Below, one piece after another: positions 8,802 to 16,900 of a stretch of DNA of 64,000 nt (its first letter is position 1; each line of letters opens with the position of its first letter). Source of the stretch: Plut-88900 sp965116945 (lineage in GTDB: Bacteria > Chloroflexota > Dehalococcoidia > Plut-88900); the NCBI GenBank assembly GCA_965116945.1, contig OZ220734.1, positions 2,418,001 through 2,482,000 of the forward strand. The letters are read 5' to 3'. A program made the translations under genes and the position numbers. A model generated the notes under the pieces. The model made no database searches, was not told the origin of the DNA, and saw only the letters and a list, made by a program, of their open reading frames with translations.

Positions 8802-9785
8802 TCAGTTGCTAGGAATCCTGATCACCCACACTGGCGGAAGCCCATCGGCAATGAGATCCCATCTGTCTCCTCCGTCCTCGCTGGCGAATAGCTCTCCGTC
8901 CGTAGTCCCCGCAAACAGCCCACCCGACACCCCGGGGTCCGACACCAGCCCTCTCACCATTCCGTGTAGCATGTCCGGCAACCCATTCCCCAACCTCTCC
9001 CACGTAGACCCCGCATCCCGGCTCCTGTATATGCGCGCCGCAGCTCCCTCCGGCCGTCCAAATGTGCTCGGGTTGTCTATTGCCGAACCGATATACATCA
9101 CGCTCGGGTCCCGGCTGTCGAAGATGATCGGATGTGTGTACGGGTTGTCCATTCCGTCCTGAATGTGCTCCCAGTTCCTGGCCCCGTCCACCGACCGATA
9201 GAACCCGTCGCCCGTGGTTGAATACATGACGCTGGAGTCCTTGGGATGGGACAGAACGTAGTGAATATCCTCGTAAATGCCCTCTCCGTAATGCTCCCAG
9301 TTCTCCCCACCGTCCCTGCTCCGAATCAACCCCCCGACCTCCACCCCCGCATACACCGTGTTCGGATCATCAGGGACAAAATCAAAGGTGCGAACGTGCG
9401 ATATAAATGGAGGTGCTGGAAAACTCCAGGTCGAGTAATTCGGAAGCTTCTTCACGGCTTTCATCTCCACCCAACTCTCTCCCCCGTCTCTACTCCTGAA
9501 AACCGCCGCCGGCTCCGTTCCTGCAAAGACCGTCCCCTTCTGATGTGGAGAAACCCCTAATCCTCGGATATCACCCTCCAACCCCCGGGTCCAAGGCCCC
9601 GACGCCGAGTCCGCCCAGTACACTCCGTCGTGCGTGATCCCCGCATACAACCGCCCCGACGCATCCGTCTCCAGCTTCTGGACCCACTTCCCGTCCAGGG
9701 ACTCGGCAGCCTTGGCCCAGGCCCCGTTCTCCTTCTCCATCACAAGGAGCCCTGTCTCAGTGCCAATCAGCAGCTTCTTAGCCAT
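8802..9785 (-). CDS. Asp-box (BNR/sortilin-like) beta-propeller protein
   Basis: A 327-residue protein built of repeated Asp-box motifs (S-x-D-x-G-x-x-W): SRDGGESWVE, SRDGGENWEH, SVDGARNWEH, SRDAGSTWER and SEDGGDRWDL, spaced 50-70 residues, predicting a six- or seven-bladed propeller. There is no signal peptide (N-terminus MAKKLLIGTETGLLVMEKEN), so it appears cytosolic. Such proteins resemble photosystem-II assembly factor Ycf48/VPS10-type propellers, but the function of stand-alone members is unknown. GGAGG precedes the ATG. The start overlaps the 3' end of the BrnA-like gene by 19 bases. Confidence 0.85.
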   Translation of the reverse strand: MAKKLLIGTETGLLVMEKENGAWAKAAESLDGKWVQKLETDASGRLYAGITHDGVYWADSASGPWTRGLEGDIRGLGVSPHQKGTVFAGTEPAAVFRSRDGGESWVEMKAVKKLPNYSTWSFPAPPFISHVRTFDFVPDDPNTVYAGVEVGGLIRSRDGGENWEHYGEGIYEDIHYVLSHPKDSSVMYSTTGDGFYRSVDGARNWEHIQDGMDNPYTHPIIFDSRDPSVMYIGSAIDNPSTFGRPEGAAARIYRSRDAGSTWERLGNGLPDMLHGMVRGLVSDPGVSGGLFAGTTDGELFASEDGGDRWDLIADGLPPVWVIRIPSN

Positions 9786-10123
9786 GCCTCACCTCCTGTT
9801 GGCTGTCCAGCTTCCATTCCTCCATTGTCTCTTTTCGCCAATAGGTCTGGTCGGATTCTCAGCTCTCCGCGCCGGTAGGCCATCACTATCTCCGGAACAA
9901 CTTCAATGGCCGGGCGCATTTGAGCAATTTCTTCGGCGGTTAGTTCCGGGCAGTCAGGGTCCCGGGCAATGCCAATGTCGATGGCCACGTCCTCGCCATA
10001 AATGGCCTCTACCTCTACGAAATCCAACTCCAATGCCGCGAGATCTTCTATCTTCTGGCGGTAACTATCTACATCAGCAGGATCCACCTTGATCTTATTA
10101 TGCTTCGTCTCCCGAATCTTCAT
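9767..10123 (-). CDS. BrnA-like antitoxin
   Basis: A 118-residue protein directly downstream of the BrnT-like toxin (one base apart). The middle segment DPDCPELTAEEIAQMRPAIE resembles the BrnA linker (D-x-x-x-P-E-x-T-x-E-x-x-x-x-x-R-P-A), after which a ribbon-helix-helix DNA-binding domain is expected. Here the C-terminus (GELRIRPDLLAKRDNGGMEA and on) lacks the usual helix and runs into the Asp-box gene, so the antitoxin may be atypical or C-terminally altered. The pair probably autoregulates. The BrnA assignment rests mainly on context plus the linker. Confidence 0.6.
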   Translation of the reverse strand: MKIRETKHNKIKVDPADVDSYRQKIEDLAALELDFVEVEAIYGEDVAIDIGIARDPDCPELTAEEIAQMRPAIEVVPEIVMAYRRGELRIRPDLLAKRDNGGMEAGQPTGGEAWLRSC

Positions 10124-10124
10124 C

Positions 10125-10364
10125 CTACTCTTCCAACTTCGCCCTGCGGATGCTGATCACCCGAATCTTGTTGTCTCTTATCGTGAACACCAGGAAGATG
10201 AACAGATCACCTGCGTATCCCGTAGCCGTCCATCGGGACTCGCCTTCGCGTTCGCTGTAGCTAACAGTCGCCCTGTTCCAGTCAAACCCATAGACTGCGT
10301 AAAAGTCTACATGGTGCTGTTTGAGATTAGCTAGGCGTTTGGCCTCATCCCATTCGTATTCCAA
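10125..10364 (-). CDS. BrnT-family ribonuclease toxin
   Basis: A 79-residue protein with the BrnT pattern: N-terminal EYEWDEAKRLANLKQHHVDF, a central RWTATGYAGDLFIFLVFT strand pair and C-terminal IRDNKIRVISIRRAKLEE. BrnT is a RelE-fold ribonuclease toxin neutralised by BrnA. The downstream partner starts one base after the stop, the normal toxin-antitoxin order for this family (toxin first). Confidence 0.82.
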   Translation of the reverse strand: MEYEWDEAKRLANLKQHHVDFYAVYGFDWNRATVSYSEREGESRWTATGYAGDLFIFLVFTIRDNKIRVISIRRAKLEE

Positions 10365-10446
10365 AGTTTAACTATAAGCCTTAGGCGTAGGGCTATCAAG
10401 CTAACAGTGAGACCCGCTCCCCAAACGGTGCGCAGCTCTTGGACCC

Positions 10447-11625
10447 CTACTCTCGACCCAGATACTCCAACGCCGACTCCGTCATCACCCGAAGCCCGAC
10501 CTCCAGCGCCCGTTCATCGAAACCGAACGTCGCGCTGTGATGAGGCCCGAACCCAGCACCCGCATTCCCACCCCCGACAATGAAGTAACATCCCGGTACT
10601 TCCTTCTGGAAATATGCCTGGTCGTCTCCGCCCATCGTCGGTTCGCATTCAATAACGTTTTCTGCGCCAATCGCCCGCTCCGCCCCCCGACTCACGACCG
10701 ACGAAATCTCGGCATCGTTCATTACGACCGGGCTCTGATAAATGTCATCAAACTCATACGTTGCCCCCGACGCTGCAGTTACCCCTGTCATCACCTCTTC
10801 AATCCTGGACATGACCCTGTCTCGGGTCTCGTCGTCAAATGCGCGGACCGTTCCCTTCAACTCGACCTCATCAGGGATGATATTGAAAGCCGTTCCCCCT
10901 CTTATCATCCCTATGCTCAGCACAGCGGCGTCATGTGCCCCAACATTCCGACCCACGATGTGGTGAAGTGCATTCACAGCCTGGCCGGCGACTAGAATCG
11001 GGTCCACCAAAGACTCAGGGTGCGCCGCATGGCCCCCGAGGCCCTTGATCCTGATAGTGAACTCATCAACGCTCGCGAACATTCCCCCCACCCTCAATCC
11101 CACTTTACCGGCCTCTAGGTCATTAATAATATGCAAGGCGAGTGTCGCATCCACCTTGGGGTCCTCCAACGCACCGGCCTCTATCATTCCCAGTGCGCCC
11201 CCAGCCGTTTCCTCCGCCGGCTGGAACGCAAACTTCACATTCCCCTTGATGTTTTCCTTAATGCTCTTAAGCACTGATGCGACTGACATAGCCACGGCTA
11301 CGTGTCCATCGTGACCTCAGGCATGCATTACACCCTTCTCCCGAGACCGAAACTCCAACTCGTTGGTTTCTTCTACAGGCAGTGCGTCCATGTCTGCCCT
11401 GATGAGCAGCGTCTTACCCGGTGACCCTCCCCTGAGCAGACCCGTGACCCCCGTCCCACCTACACCCGTCTTGACTTCCAGTCCAAGCTTCCGTAACCCT
11501 TCCGCCACTACGCCCGCCGTCCTTGTTTCCTCAAAGGAGAGTTCGGGATGACGGTGTATATCCCTTCGTATCCCCACCGTCCTCGACAGTACCCGCTCGA
11601 ATTCCCTCTCCAGTTTCAAGGGCAT
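10447..11625 (-). CDS. M20D metallo-amidohydrolase, predicted selenoprotein (Sec in the metal motif)
   Basis: Start is ATG 11625 (GGAGG 5 bases upstream; a TTG at 11637 is also in frame). An in-frame TGA at 11319-11317 falls at residue 103 within MHA-U-GHDGH, where M20D hydrolases have HACGHDGH. With Sec the protein is 392 residues, full length. Other family marks are RRDIHRHPELSFEE, RADMDALP, FAFQPAEETAGG, GLGGHAAHPE and FGPHHSATFGF. In structurally known M20D enzymes this cysteine ligates the dinuclear metal centre, with the Cys+2 His, the QPAEE Glu and later His residues. The family hydrolyses N-acyl amino acids and related amides. UGA used in place of exactly this Cys, with clean coding on both sides, argues for recoding, not decay. 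Confidence 0.82.
11285..11319 (-). promoter_or_regulatory. Candidate bacterial SECIS element (UGA 11319-11317 plus hairpin 11306-11285)
   Basis: Downstream of the UGA the message pairs GACA with UGUC and UAGC with GCUA around the loop CGUG, with a two-base CG bulge on the 5' side. The loop guanine (second loop base) is the 22nd base after UGA. Position, a bulged lower stem and a G in a 4-base apical loop agree with SelB-binding SECIS elements. The architecture parallels the hairpin in the other UGA-containing gene nearby. Confidence 0.65.
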
Positions 11626-11677
11626 AGTGTCCTCCAAGTTCAGCCCGGACGTCGGGGCCCGGGTAATTTTGCGAATA

Positions 11678-11686
11678 CTATATCAG
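11678..11686 (-). promoter_or_regulatory. Extended -10 promoter for the M20 gene
   Basis: On the minus strand TGATATAGT provides an extended -10 (TGnTATAGT), 50 bases upstream of the M20 ATG. No good -35 hexamer is visible, as expected for extended -10 promoters. Confidence 0.4.
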
Positions 11687-11720
11687 TCCTCAGAATAGGC
11701 CCGACTCAGTTCGACTCCCC

Positions 11721-11749
11721 TTGACCCCAGACAACCTGCGCGGTAACCT
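11721..11749 (+). promoter_or_regulatory. Sigma-70-type promoter for the IscA-like gene
   Basis: TTGACC (11721-11726), a 17-base spacer and TAACCT (11744-11749) lie 40 bases upstream of the IscA-like ATG. The -10 is weak (3 of 6). Confidence 0.4.
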
Positions 11750-11789
11750 ATTTCACAGACTCGTTTAGAACGCCCGTCAGGAGAATCAC

Positions 11790-12131
11790 ATGGTAAGCCT
11801 AACTCCCCTCGCTCTCGAAAAGGTTAAGGAATTCATGGCCGAGCAGGAAGAAGAGGAAATCTCCCTTCGGGTCATGATCGCAGGCATGGGTTGCGGCGGC
11901 CCTCAGTACATGATGTCCCTCGACAACGAAATAGCAGCAGAGGACGTCACGGTAGAACAGGACGGCCTGACTGTCGTATTCGACCCCGAGAGCGCACCCA
12001 TGCTCGAAGGTTCCCAGATAGACTACATCGAAACCCTTGAGCGCTCAGGATTCACCGTGAACAACCCCAACTTTGAGAGCGGTGGCGGTGGAGGCTGCGG
12101 CGGAAACTGTGCCTGTGGTCGAGGCGGCTAA
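11790..12131 (+). CDS. IscA/HesB-family iron-sulfur carrier
   Basis: A 113-residue A-type carrier that delivers Fe-S clusters or iron to apo-proteins. It has the family N-terminus (SLTPLALEKVKEFMAEQ), the first ligand cysteine in IAGMGCGGPQYMMSLD (usual form GGCSGxxY) and a C-terminal glycine-rich cysteine cluster GGGGGCGGNCACGRGG. The tail is longer and richer in cysteine than the common CGCGxSF ending, closer to HesB-like variants. It is monocistronic: own promoter upstream, strong terminator downstream. It is divergent from the M20 selenoprotein candidate. Confidence 0.9.
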   Translation: MVSLTPLALEKVKEFMAEQEEEEISLRVMIAGMGCGGPQYMMSLDNEIAAEDVTVEQDGLTVVFDPESAPMLEGSQIDYIETLERSGFTVNNPNFESGGGGGCGGNCACGRGG

Positions 12132-12164
12132 CCCCCGACCTCACAAAATTCGCTAGTCACGAAT

Positions 12165-12196
12165 GAGGGCCCGCCAAATGGCGGGCCCTCTCTTTT
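12165..12196 (+). terminator. Rho-independent terminator
   Basis: An 11-bp perfect GC-rich stem (GAGGGCCCGCC / GGCGGGCCCTC) with loop AAAT, followed by TCTTTT, 33 bases after the IscA-like stop. Confidence 0.93.
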
Positions 12197-12248
12197 GACT
12201 TATTGTGATATTATTATGATTACAAAATAAATGCATTATGGAGTTAGT

Positions 12249-12482
12249 ATGAGTCTAAACCTCTCCATCAGAAACGTTCCGGAAGACTGGGCTGAAAAGT
12301 TGCGGGAAAGGGCAAAGCGAAATCACCGCTCACAACAGGGCGAGCTTCTCGCCATCCTTGAAGAGGCCGTCAAGCCCAGACCCCTCACCCTCGCCGAGGC
12401 AAGTGAGAAGATTCGGTCAATGGGTTTCAGTACTCCCGACGAATCGACCCAATGGATAAGGGAAGACCGGGATGCCAGGTAA
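12249..12482 (+). CDS. FitA/VapB-type ribbon-helix-helix antitoxin
   Basis: A 77-residue protein starting MSLNLSIRNVPEDWAEKLRE, a ribbon-helix-helix N-terminus as in FitA-type antitoxins, followed by HRSQQGELLAILEEA and a C-terminal tail that should wrap the toxin. GGAG lies 6 bases before ATG 12249, which decides this start over the in-frame ATG at 12231. The end overlaps the PIN-domain toxin by 11 bases, so the two are translationally coupled and likely autoregulated. Confidence 0.82.
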   Translation: MSLNLSIRNVPEDWAEKLRERAKRNHRSQQGELLAILEEAVKPRPLTLAEASEKIRSMGFSTPDESTQWIREDRDAR

Positions 12483-12855
12483 AGTAGTTGATGCATCGGT
12501 TTTTGCTGCCATCGCCTTCAATGAACCCCAAAAGCTGGAAGCAGAATCTCTGATAGCCGGTCACGAAATTTACGTGCCGTTCCTATTGGCCTTTGAGATT
12601 ACTAACATAGCCCGCAAGAAGGTTCTCAGTACTCCCACCGAACGCCCTGCCATCTTTAGAAGCCTCGGCACGGCACTGCACTCAGACATCAGATGGACAA
12701 CCGTCGACTTCAGCGAGACCCTCAAACTGGCCCTCGAAACCGGCCTTACCGCCTATGACGCCAGCTACCTCTACCTGGCTCAGACCCTCGGCACACCTCT
12801 GGCAACCTTCGACAGGAAGCTCCGCACCGCAGCCCATGCCCAAGGCATCTCCTAA
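12472..12855 (+). CDS. VapC/FitB-type PIN-domain ribonuclease toxin
   Basis: A 127-residue PIN domain. Acidic active-site residues are visible in VVDASVFAAIAF (first Asp), FEITNIARKK (Glu), LTAYDASYLYLAQ (Asp) and LATFDRKLRTAA (Asp), the four-acid pattern needed for Mg-dependent RNA cleavage. It overlaps the upstream antitoxin. Complete and apparently intact. It converges on the VWA gene, whose stop lies 9 bases downstream. Confidence 0.9.
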   Translation: MPGKVVDASVFAAIAFNEPQKLEAESLIAGHEIYVPFLLAFEITNIARKKVLSTPTERPAIFRSLGTALHSDIRWTTVDFSETLKLALETGLTAYDASYLYLAQTLGTPLATFDRKLRTAAHAQGIS

Positions 12856-12864
12856 CGCGTCCCC

Positions 12865-14874
12865 CTACGGCCGGACCCGCGTCCTTTTGTGGTTGATGTA
12901 GTCCACCAGGATGTACTCGCCCAGCCGATCCGCCGTCGTAAAGAACGCCCGACCCCGGTTGATCTTCGTCACATGCTCCATGAAATCTATTAAGTAGTAG
13001 CTTGTATCCAGCATGAAGACGTTGATGATTATCCCGGCCTTCGTGCAGCGCTTCACTTCCTGAAGCGTCGCCTGCACCGTCGCCATGCTGGGCGGCCAGG
13101 CGAAGTACGGGTAGCCCTGCTCCATGTGGGCCGTCGGTTCTCCGTCGGTGATCATGATGATCTGCTTGTTCTCGCACTTACGCTTGGCCAGGTACTCCCG
13201 AGCCAGCTGCAACCCGTGGTGCATGTTGGTGCCTGGTGCACTGTCGCTGGCCCCGGCCTCCGGCAAGTCCCGAGCCTTTATCTCCTCCGCCATCAGCGAA
13301 AACCCGATGATATGCAGATCATCTTTTGGGAACTGCCCCGATATCAGGCTATGCAGCGCCAGCGCTACCTTCTTTGCCCCGAAGAAGTCACCGCTCATGT
13401 CCATTGAACGACTCTGGTCCAGCAGAAGCACGGTAGCGCTCCGGGTCTGGTGCTCCGGCTTGTATATCTCCAGGTCGTCCGGCACCATCCGGACCGGTGT
13501 CCCCACCCCAGACCTCTCCACCGCATTCAGCACGGTCCTCGGTATATTCAACCTGAACGGGTCCCCGAACTCGTACCGTTTGCTCTCCTGGACGTCTTCG
13601 ACCCCGATCCCCGTACGCCTGACCTGGTGCGCCGCTCGACGCTCCTTCTTCATATGCCCGAAAATGTCCCGAAGCGCCTTCTGGCCAATCCGCCGGTGCC
13701 CCTTGGGCGTGAGCTCCATCCGGCCGTCCTTGAAGCGCAGGTATCCGGCCTCTTCCATCTCTTGTGCGAGCCTCCTCAGGGCCTCCACGTCCTCTTCTGC
13801 CTCCTCCCCCAACACCTCCCGCAATTTCTCCATGTCGATCCCTTCCAGCCCCCGACTCGCCTGCGCCTGGCGTATCTGCGCCTCCAGTTCCTCCATGTCC
13901 TGCATCTTTGACATCAGTTGCAGCGCTTCCTCCCAGCTCACCTCCTCCTCACCCTCAAACGGATACCCATTCATTCTCCGTCGCGTCGGGTGCAGAGCTT
14001 CCAGGTTTTCCGCAAGCTCTGCCATTAGCCCAGCCAACTCGGGGTCCGACATCTGGGACTGCATCATCTGCTCCAGCGATTCCCGCGCCTCGTCCGACAA
14101 ACTGTTCATCAACGACCGCATCTGAGAAATCCGCCTCTGTAGCTCCTCGACAAACTCCTCCAGGGTGTCGGGCATGTCAGGGAACGCCCCCCGATACCTC
14201 TGTTTGAACTCGTCATAGCCGGGATTCAGCCCCATCCGCTGCTTTTCAAGCATCTCGTTCAGGTCGGATAGCATTTGCTTGACCGCGTCCATCTCCCCGG
14301 GGCCCATGTTCTGCATCTGCTGTTCCAGGTCCCGGGCATAGGGATCGAGCATCCGTTGTCTGAGCATGTCCAGGAGCTTCTGGAACTCCTCCCGTGCCTC
14401 ATCAGCAAAGAACTCGTAGTCCATTAACTCTTTGAACTTCCCCCCGACGCTCTCCGGGAGATTATCAAGCTGGTCCAGTTTCCTTTGGGCCAGCTTCTCC
14501 AGTACTGCCTTCACGTCATCGTCAACTCCGGCCTCCGAACCCCTTGCCTCCTTCAATCGACCCTCCAGCTCTTCCCTCTCCATCCCGACAATCCTGTCGA
14601 GCGTCTCTTTCAGGTCGTCCATCATCGACTCGAGGTCGTACTGCTTTAGCTGCTTTTCCTTCTCCCTGCGGATCTGGTTTATCAGGTCCCGGAGCCCCTG
14701 CATCCTCATCCCCTGCCGACTCTGCATACCGCGTTCCACGAGCCTCTGCATCGCCGATTGCAAGTCTCCATAGGCGAGAATGTCCTTGGTCAGCTCATCT
14801 AGAAGTTCTTCCGCAGACGCCCTGAATGGCTCCTGCGTCCCGTCCCATTTCGAATATCTATACCTGATGCTCAA
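12865..14874 (-). CDS. von Willebrand factor A (VWA) domain protein with charged coiled-coil N-terminus
   Basis: About 669 residues. The start is taken as TTG 14874, which overlaps the epimerase TGA (TTGA), is preceded by AAAGGG and gives the homolog-like N-terminus LSIRYRYSKWDGTQEPF; a longer frame to 14955 would overlap the epimerase. Residues 30-400 are Glu/Arg/Met-rich helices (possible coiled coils). The C-terminal VWA domain has the MIDAS site VLLLDQSRSMDMSG and later IIMITDGEPT. Such proteins usually work with MoxR-type AAA+ ATPases as metal-insertion or complex-remodelling factors, but no MoxR gene is adjacent. Function unknown. Confidence 0.82.
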   Translation of the reverse strand: MSIRYRYSKWDGTQEPFRASAEELLDELTKDILAYGDLQSAMQRLVERGMQSRQGMRMQGLRDLINQIRREKEKQLKQYDLESMMDDLKETLDRIVGMEREELEGRLKEARGSEAGVDDDVKAVLEKLAQRKLDQLDNLPESVGGKFKELMDYEFFADEAREEFQKLLDMLRQRMLDPYARDLEQQMQNMGPGEMDAVKQMLSDLNEMLEKQRMGLNPGYDEFKQRYRGAFPDMPDTLEEFVEELQRRISQMRSLMNSLSDEARESLEQMMQSQMSDPELAGLMAELAENLEALHPTRRRMNGYPFEGEEEVSWEEALQLMSKMQDMEELEAQIRQAQASRGLEGIDMEKLREVLGEEAEEDVEALRRLAQEMEEAGYLRFKDGRMELTPKGHRRIGQKALRDIFGHMKKERRAAHQVRRTGIGVEDVQESKRYEFGDPFRLNIPRTVLNAVERSGVGTPVRMVPDDLEIYKPEHQTRSATVLLLDQSRSMDMSGDFFGAKKVALALHSLISGQFPKDDLHIIGFSLMAEEIKARDLPEAGASDSAPGTNMHHGLQLAREYLAKRKCENKQIIMITDGEPTAHMEQGYPYFAWPPSMATVQATLQEVKRCTKAGIIINVFMLDTSYYLIDFMEHVTKINRGRAFFTTADRLGEYILVDYINHKRTRVRP

Positions 14875-15812
14875 CTCGTAACCCTTTGTCGACTTTCCCG
14901 CAACGACTCCACAGTTCTGCTCAACCCTTCCTCCAAAGACACCCGAGGCTCCCACCCTAGGCCCTTTCGGGCTTTATCCGTGTTCAATACTATCCTGAAG
15001 ACCTCTCCCTCGGCTTGCGCCCTGTGCTCAGGGGCTAGAGCATAGCCTGCCAGACTGCACAACCGGTTGCATATTTCATTTACCGAAGTCCCAACACCAG
15101 ACCCAAGGTTGAACGCCTCATCGTCCCCCGACGTCAGCGCCATTACATTGGCCCGCGCAATATCCTCTACGTACACGAAGTCTCTTTCCTGCTCTCCGGA
15201 CCCGTTGATGAACACCTGCTCTCCCTTAAGCATCCGGCCCGCAAATATCGCCACTACCCCCGCTTCCCCTGACGGGTTCTGTCGGGGCCCGTATACGTTC
15301 GCATAGCGTAATGCGCTGTATTTCAGGCTATAGAGGCTCCGATATATCGGCAGGTACAATTCCACCGCCGCCTTTGCCGCTCCGTAGGGGGAGAGAGGTT
15401 TTACGGCATGGTCTTCCCCGCACGGCAGGGTTACCGGCTCACCGTACATTGCGCCCCCGCTGGACGAGAATAATATCTTCTCTACACCGTTTTTTCGGCA
15501 CTCCTCCAGTACGTTCAGAGACCCGATAATGTTGGCGTCCGCATCAACCAGCGGCCCGCGTATCGACCTCGTAATACTCGCCTGCGCCGCAAGGTGACAA
15601 ACGTACCGGGGCCCGTGCTCCTGGAATACCTGTGACAGCGCCGGATCCCGGAGATCGGTTTCCAGCACCTCAACGTCCGAGCTGACGTTTTCCCTCCCCC
15701 CCGACTCAAGGTTGTCCACCACCACAACGTCATACCCCTCCCCCAGCATCGCGTCCACAACGTGTGACCCGATAAACCCAGCCCCTCCCGTCACCAGCAC
15801 TTTTTCAGCCAT
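14871..15812 (-). CDS. NAD-dependent sugar-nucleotide epimerase/dehydratase (UDP-glucose 4-epimerase-like)
   Basis: A 313-residue extended short-chain dehydrogenase. It has the NAD-binding GGAGFIGSHVVD at the N-terminus, the catalytic tyrosine/lysine in SPYGAAKAAVELYL, the FSSSGGAMYGE serine segment and the RYANVYGPRQ substrate loop. This set is typical of GalE-like epimerases acting on UDP-hexoses for cell-surface glycans. Substrate not determinable. It overlaps the downstream VWA gene by 4 bases and is preceded by the LLM oxidoreductase gene, all on the minus strand. Confidence 0.88.
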   Translation of the reverse strand: MAEKVLVTGGAGFIGSHVVDAMLGEGYDVVVVDNLESGGRENVSSDVEVLETDLRDPALSQVFQEHGPRYVCHLAAQASITRSIRGPLVDADANIIGSLNVLEECRKNGVEKILFSSSGGAMYGEPVTLPCGEDHAVKPLSPYGAAKAAVELYLPIYRSLYSLKYSALRYANVYGPRQNPSGEAGVVAIFAGRMLKGEQVFINGSGEQERDFVYVEDIARANVMALTSGDDEAFNLGSGVGTSVNEICNRLCSLAGYALAPEHRAQAEGEVFRIVLNTDKARKGLGWEPRVSLEEGLSRTVESLRESRQRVTS

Positions 15813-15834
15813 TCTCTCTCCGTGCGAACGCCCT

Positions 15835-16833
15835 TCAAACCAAGGAGGCGATCACGCCCTCCCCGAACAGCCTCAGGGACTCATTAAGGTCTGCGCTTGC
15901 CTGTATGTTGAGCACAATGGTATCGAAGCCCGACACCTCCGCCATCCTCTCCACCTGTCCTCTTACTTCGTCCGGTGTCCCTGCCAGGGCCAGCTGTTCG
16001 ATGAAATTGTCGGGTACACCGCCTGCATTCTTCGGAGCATTAGGGTCATGAGGATAAGCTGGAAATCCCTTCCTTATCCGCTCGATCGCTTCCTGGTCGT
16101 CTTCATCAAAGAGTCCTGCATTTACCCGAGAAAGCAGCCCCGCCGCATGTTTGGAGACTTGTTCTTTCGCTGCTCTAGAATCCCTGGCTATTGCGAACGG
16201 CACCCACATGATGACGTCCGCCCCGGAAACCTCTCGCCCCGCCTCCCCAAACCCCTCGACGGCCCTGTCCATCCCCTCTTGCACAAACCTCTGCCCAGAG
16301 CCCGCCATCAATATCACGTTGGAACTCGCCCTCGTCGCCGCCTTTGTCATTTTCGGGCCCGTAGCGGCCACATAGATAGGTATTCCGGTCGGCTCCTGCA
16401 GCCAGGAGATTCCACCCCTCACCCCGCCATCAAATTCCGTCTCTCCGTTGTCCAGCAGCGCTGTCAGTTGACCCGCGTACTCCTCCAACTCCGCAATTCG
16501 GGCCGGCCTCCGACCAATCGTCCTCACCAGGCTATTTCCGGTGCTCAACCCCAGCATTACCCGACCTGGTGCAAGCTCGTTCAGCGACGCGAAGGCCCCT
16601 GCGGTAACGCTGACATGTCGGGTGTAGGGCGCCGTCACCCCCGCCCCGAGCTTTATGGTGCTTGTGCCCAGGGCGCAGGCCGTCAGCGTTACGTAAAGTT
16701 CACGACAAAGCACCTGGGAGTCCGCTATCCAGAAGCTGTCAAAGCCCAGCTCCTCCGCCAGTTGCGCCGATTTCACCACCTCCGGCAGCAGCTTCTGGGC
16801 AAAGATACAAGCCCCGAATTTGAGCTTTCTCAT
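15835..16833 (-). CDS. LLM-class flavin/F420-dependent oxidoreductase
   Basis: A 332-residue TIM-barrel protein of the bacterial luciferase-like superfamily. Marks are ELGFDSFWIADSQ near the N-terminus, LGAGVTAPYTRHVSVTAGAF, LNELAPGRVMLGLSTGNS (cofactor phosphate region) and PIYVAATGPKM. Several groups of this family use F420, others FMN; the Ddn-like gene at 19816 makes F420 plausible here. It is clearly paralogous to the gene at 27126 (same ACAL..TS.I.LG.GVT blocks). The substrate is unknown. It ends 22 bases before the epimerase gene. Confidence 0.87.
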   Translation of the reverse strand: MRKLKFGACIFAQKLLPEVVKSAQLAEELGFDSFWIADSQVLCRELYVTLTACALGTSTIKLGAGVTAPYTRHVSVTAGAFASLNELAPGRVMLGLSTGNSLVRTIGRRPARIAELEEYAGQLTALLDNGETEFDGGVRGGISWLQEPTGIPIYVAATGPKMTKAATRASSNVILMAGSGQRFVQEGMDRAVEGFGEAGREVSGADVIMWVPFAIARDSRAAKEQVSKHAAGLLSRVNAGLFDEDDQEAIERIRKGFPAYPHDPNAPKNAGGVPDNFIEQLALAGTPDEVRGQVERMAEVSGFDTIVLNIQASADLNESLRLFGEGVIASLV

Positions 16834-16900
16834 GTTCGGATTCTCCCTCTGCAGTCATTGTAACACCCCCCACCTCTCCCCCCCTTTATAGCCGGGAGAA

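Noticed and set aside
10447..11637. Reading the M20 gene as two separate genes or a pseudogene
   Set aside because: The stop sits exactly at a conserved Cys codon, the frame is unchanged and every other motif is intact on both sides; neither half alone could fold into the family domain.
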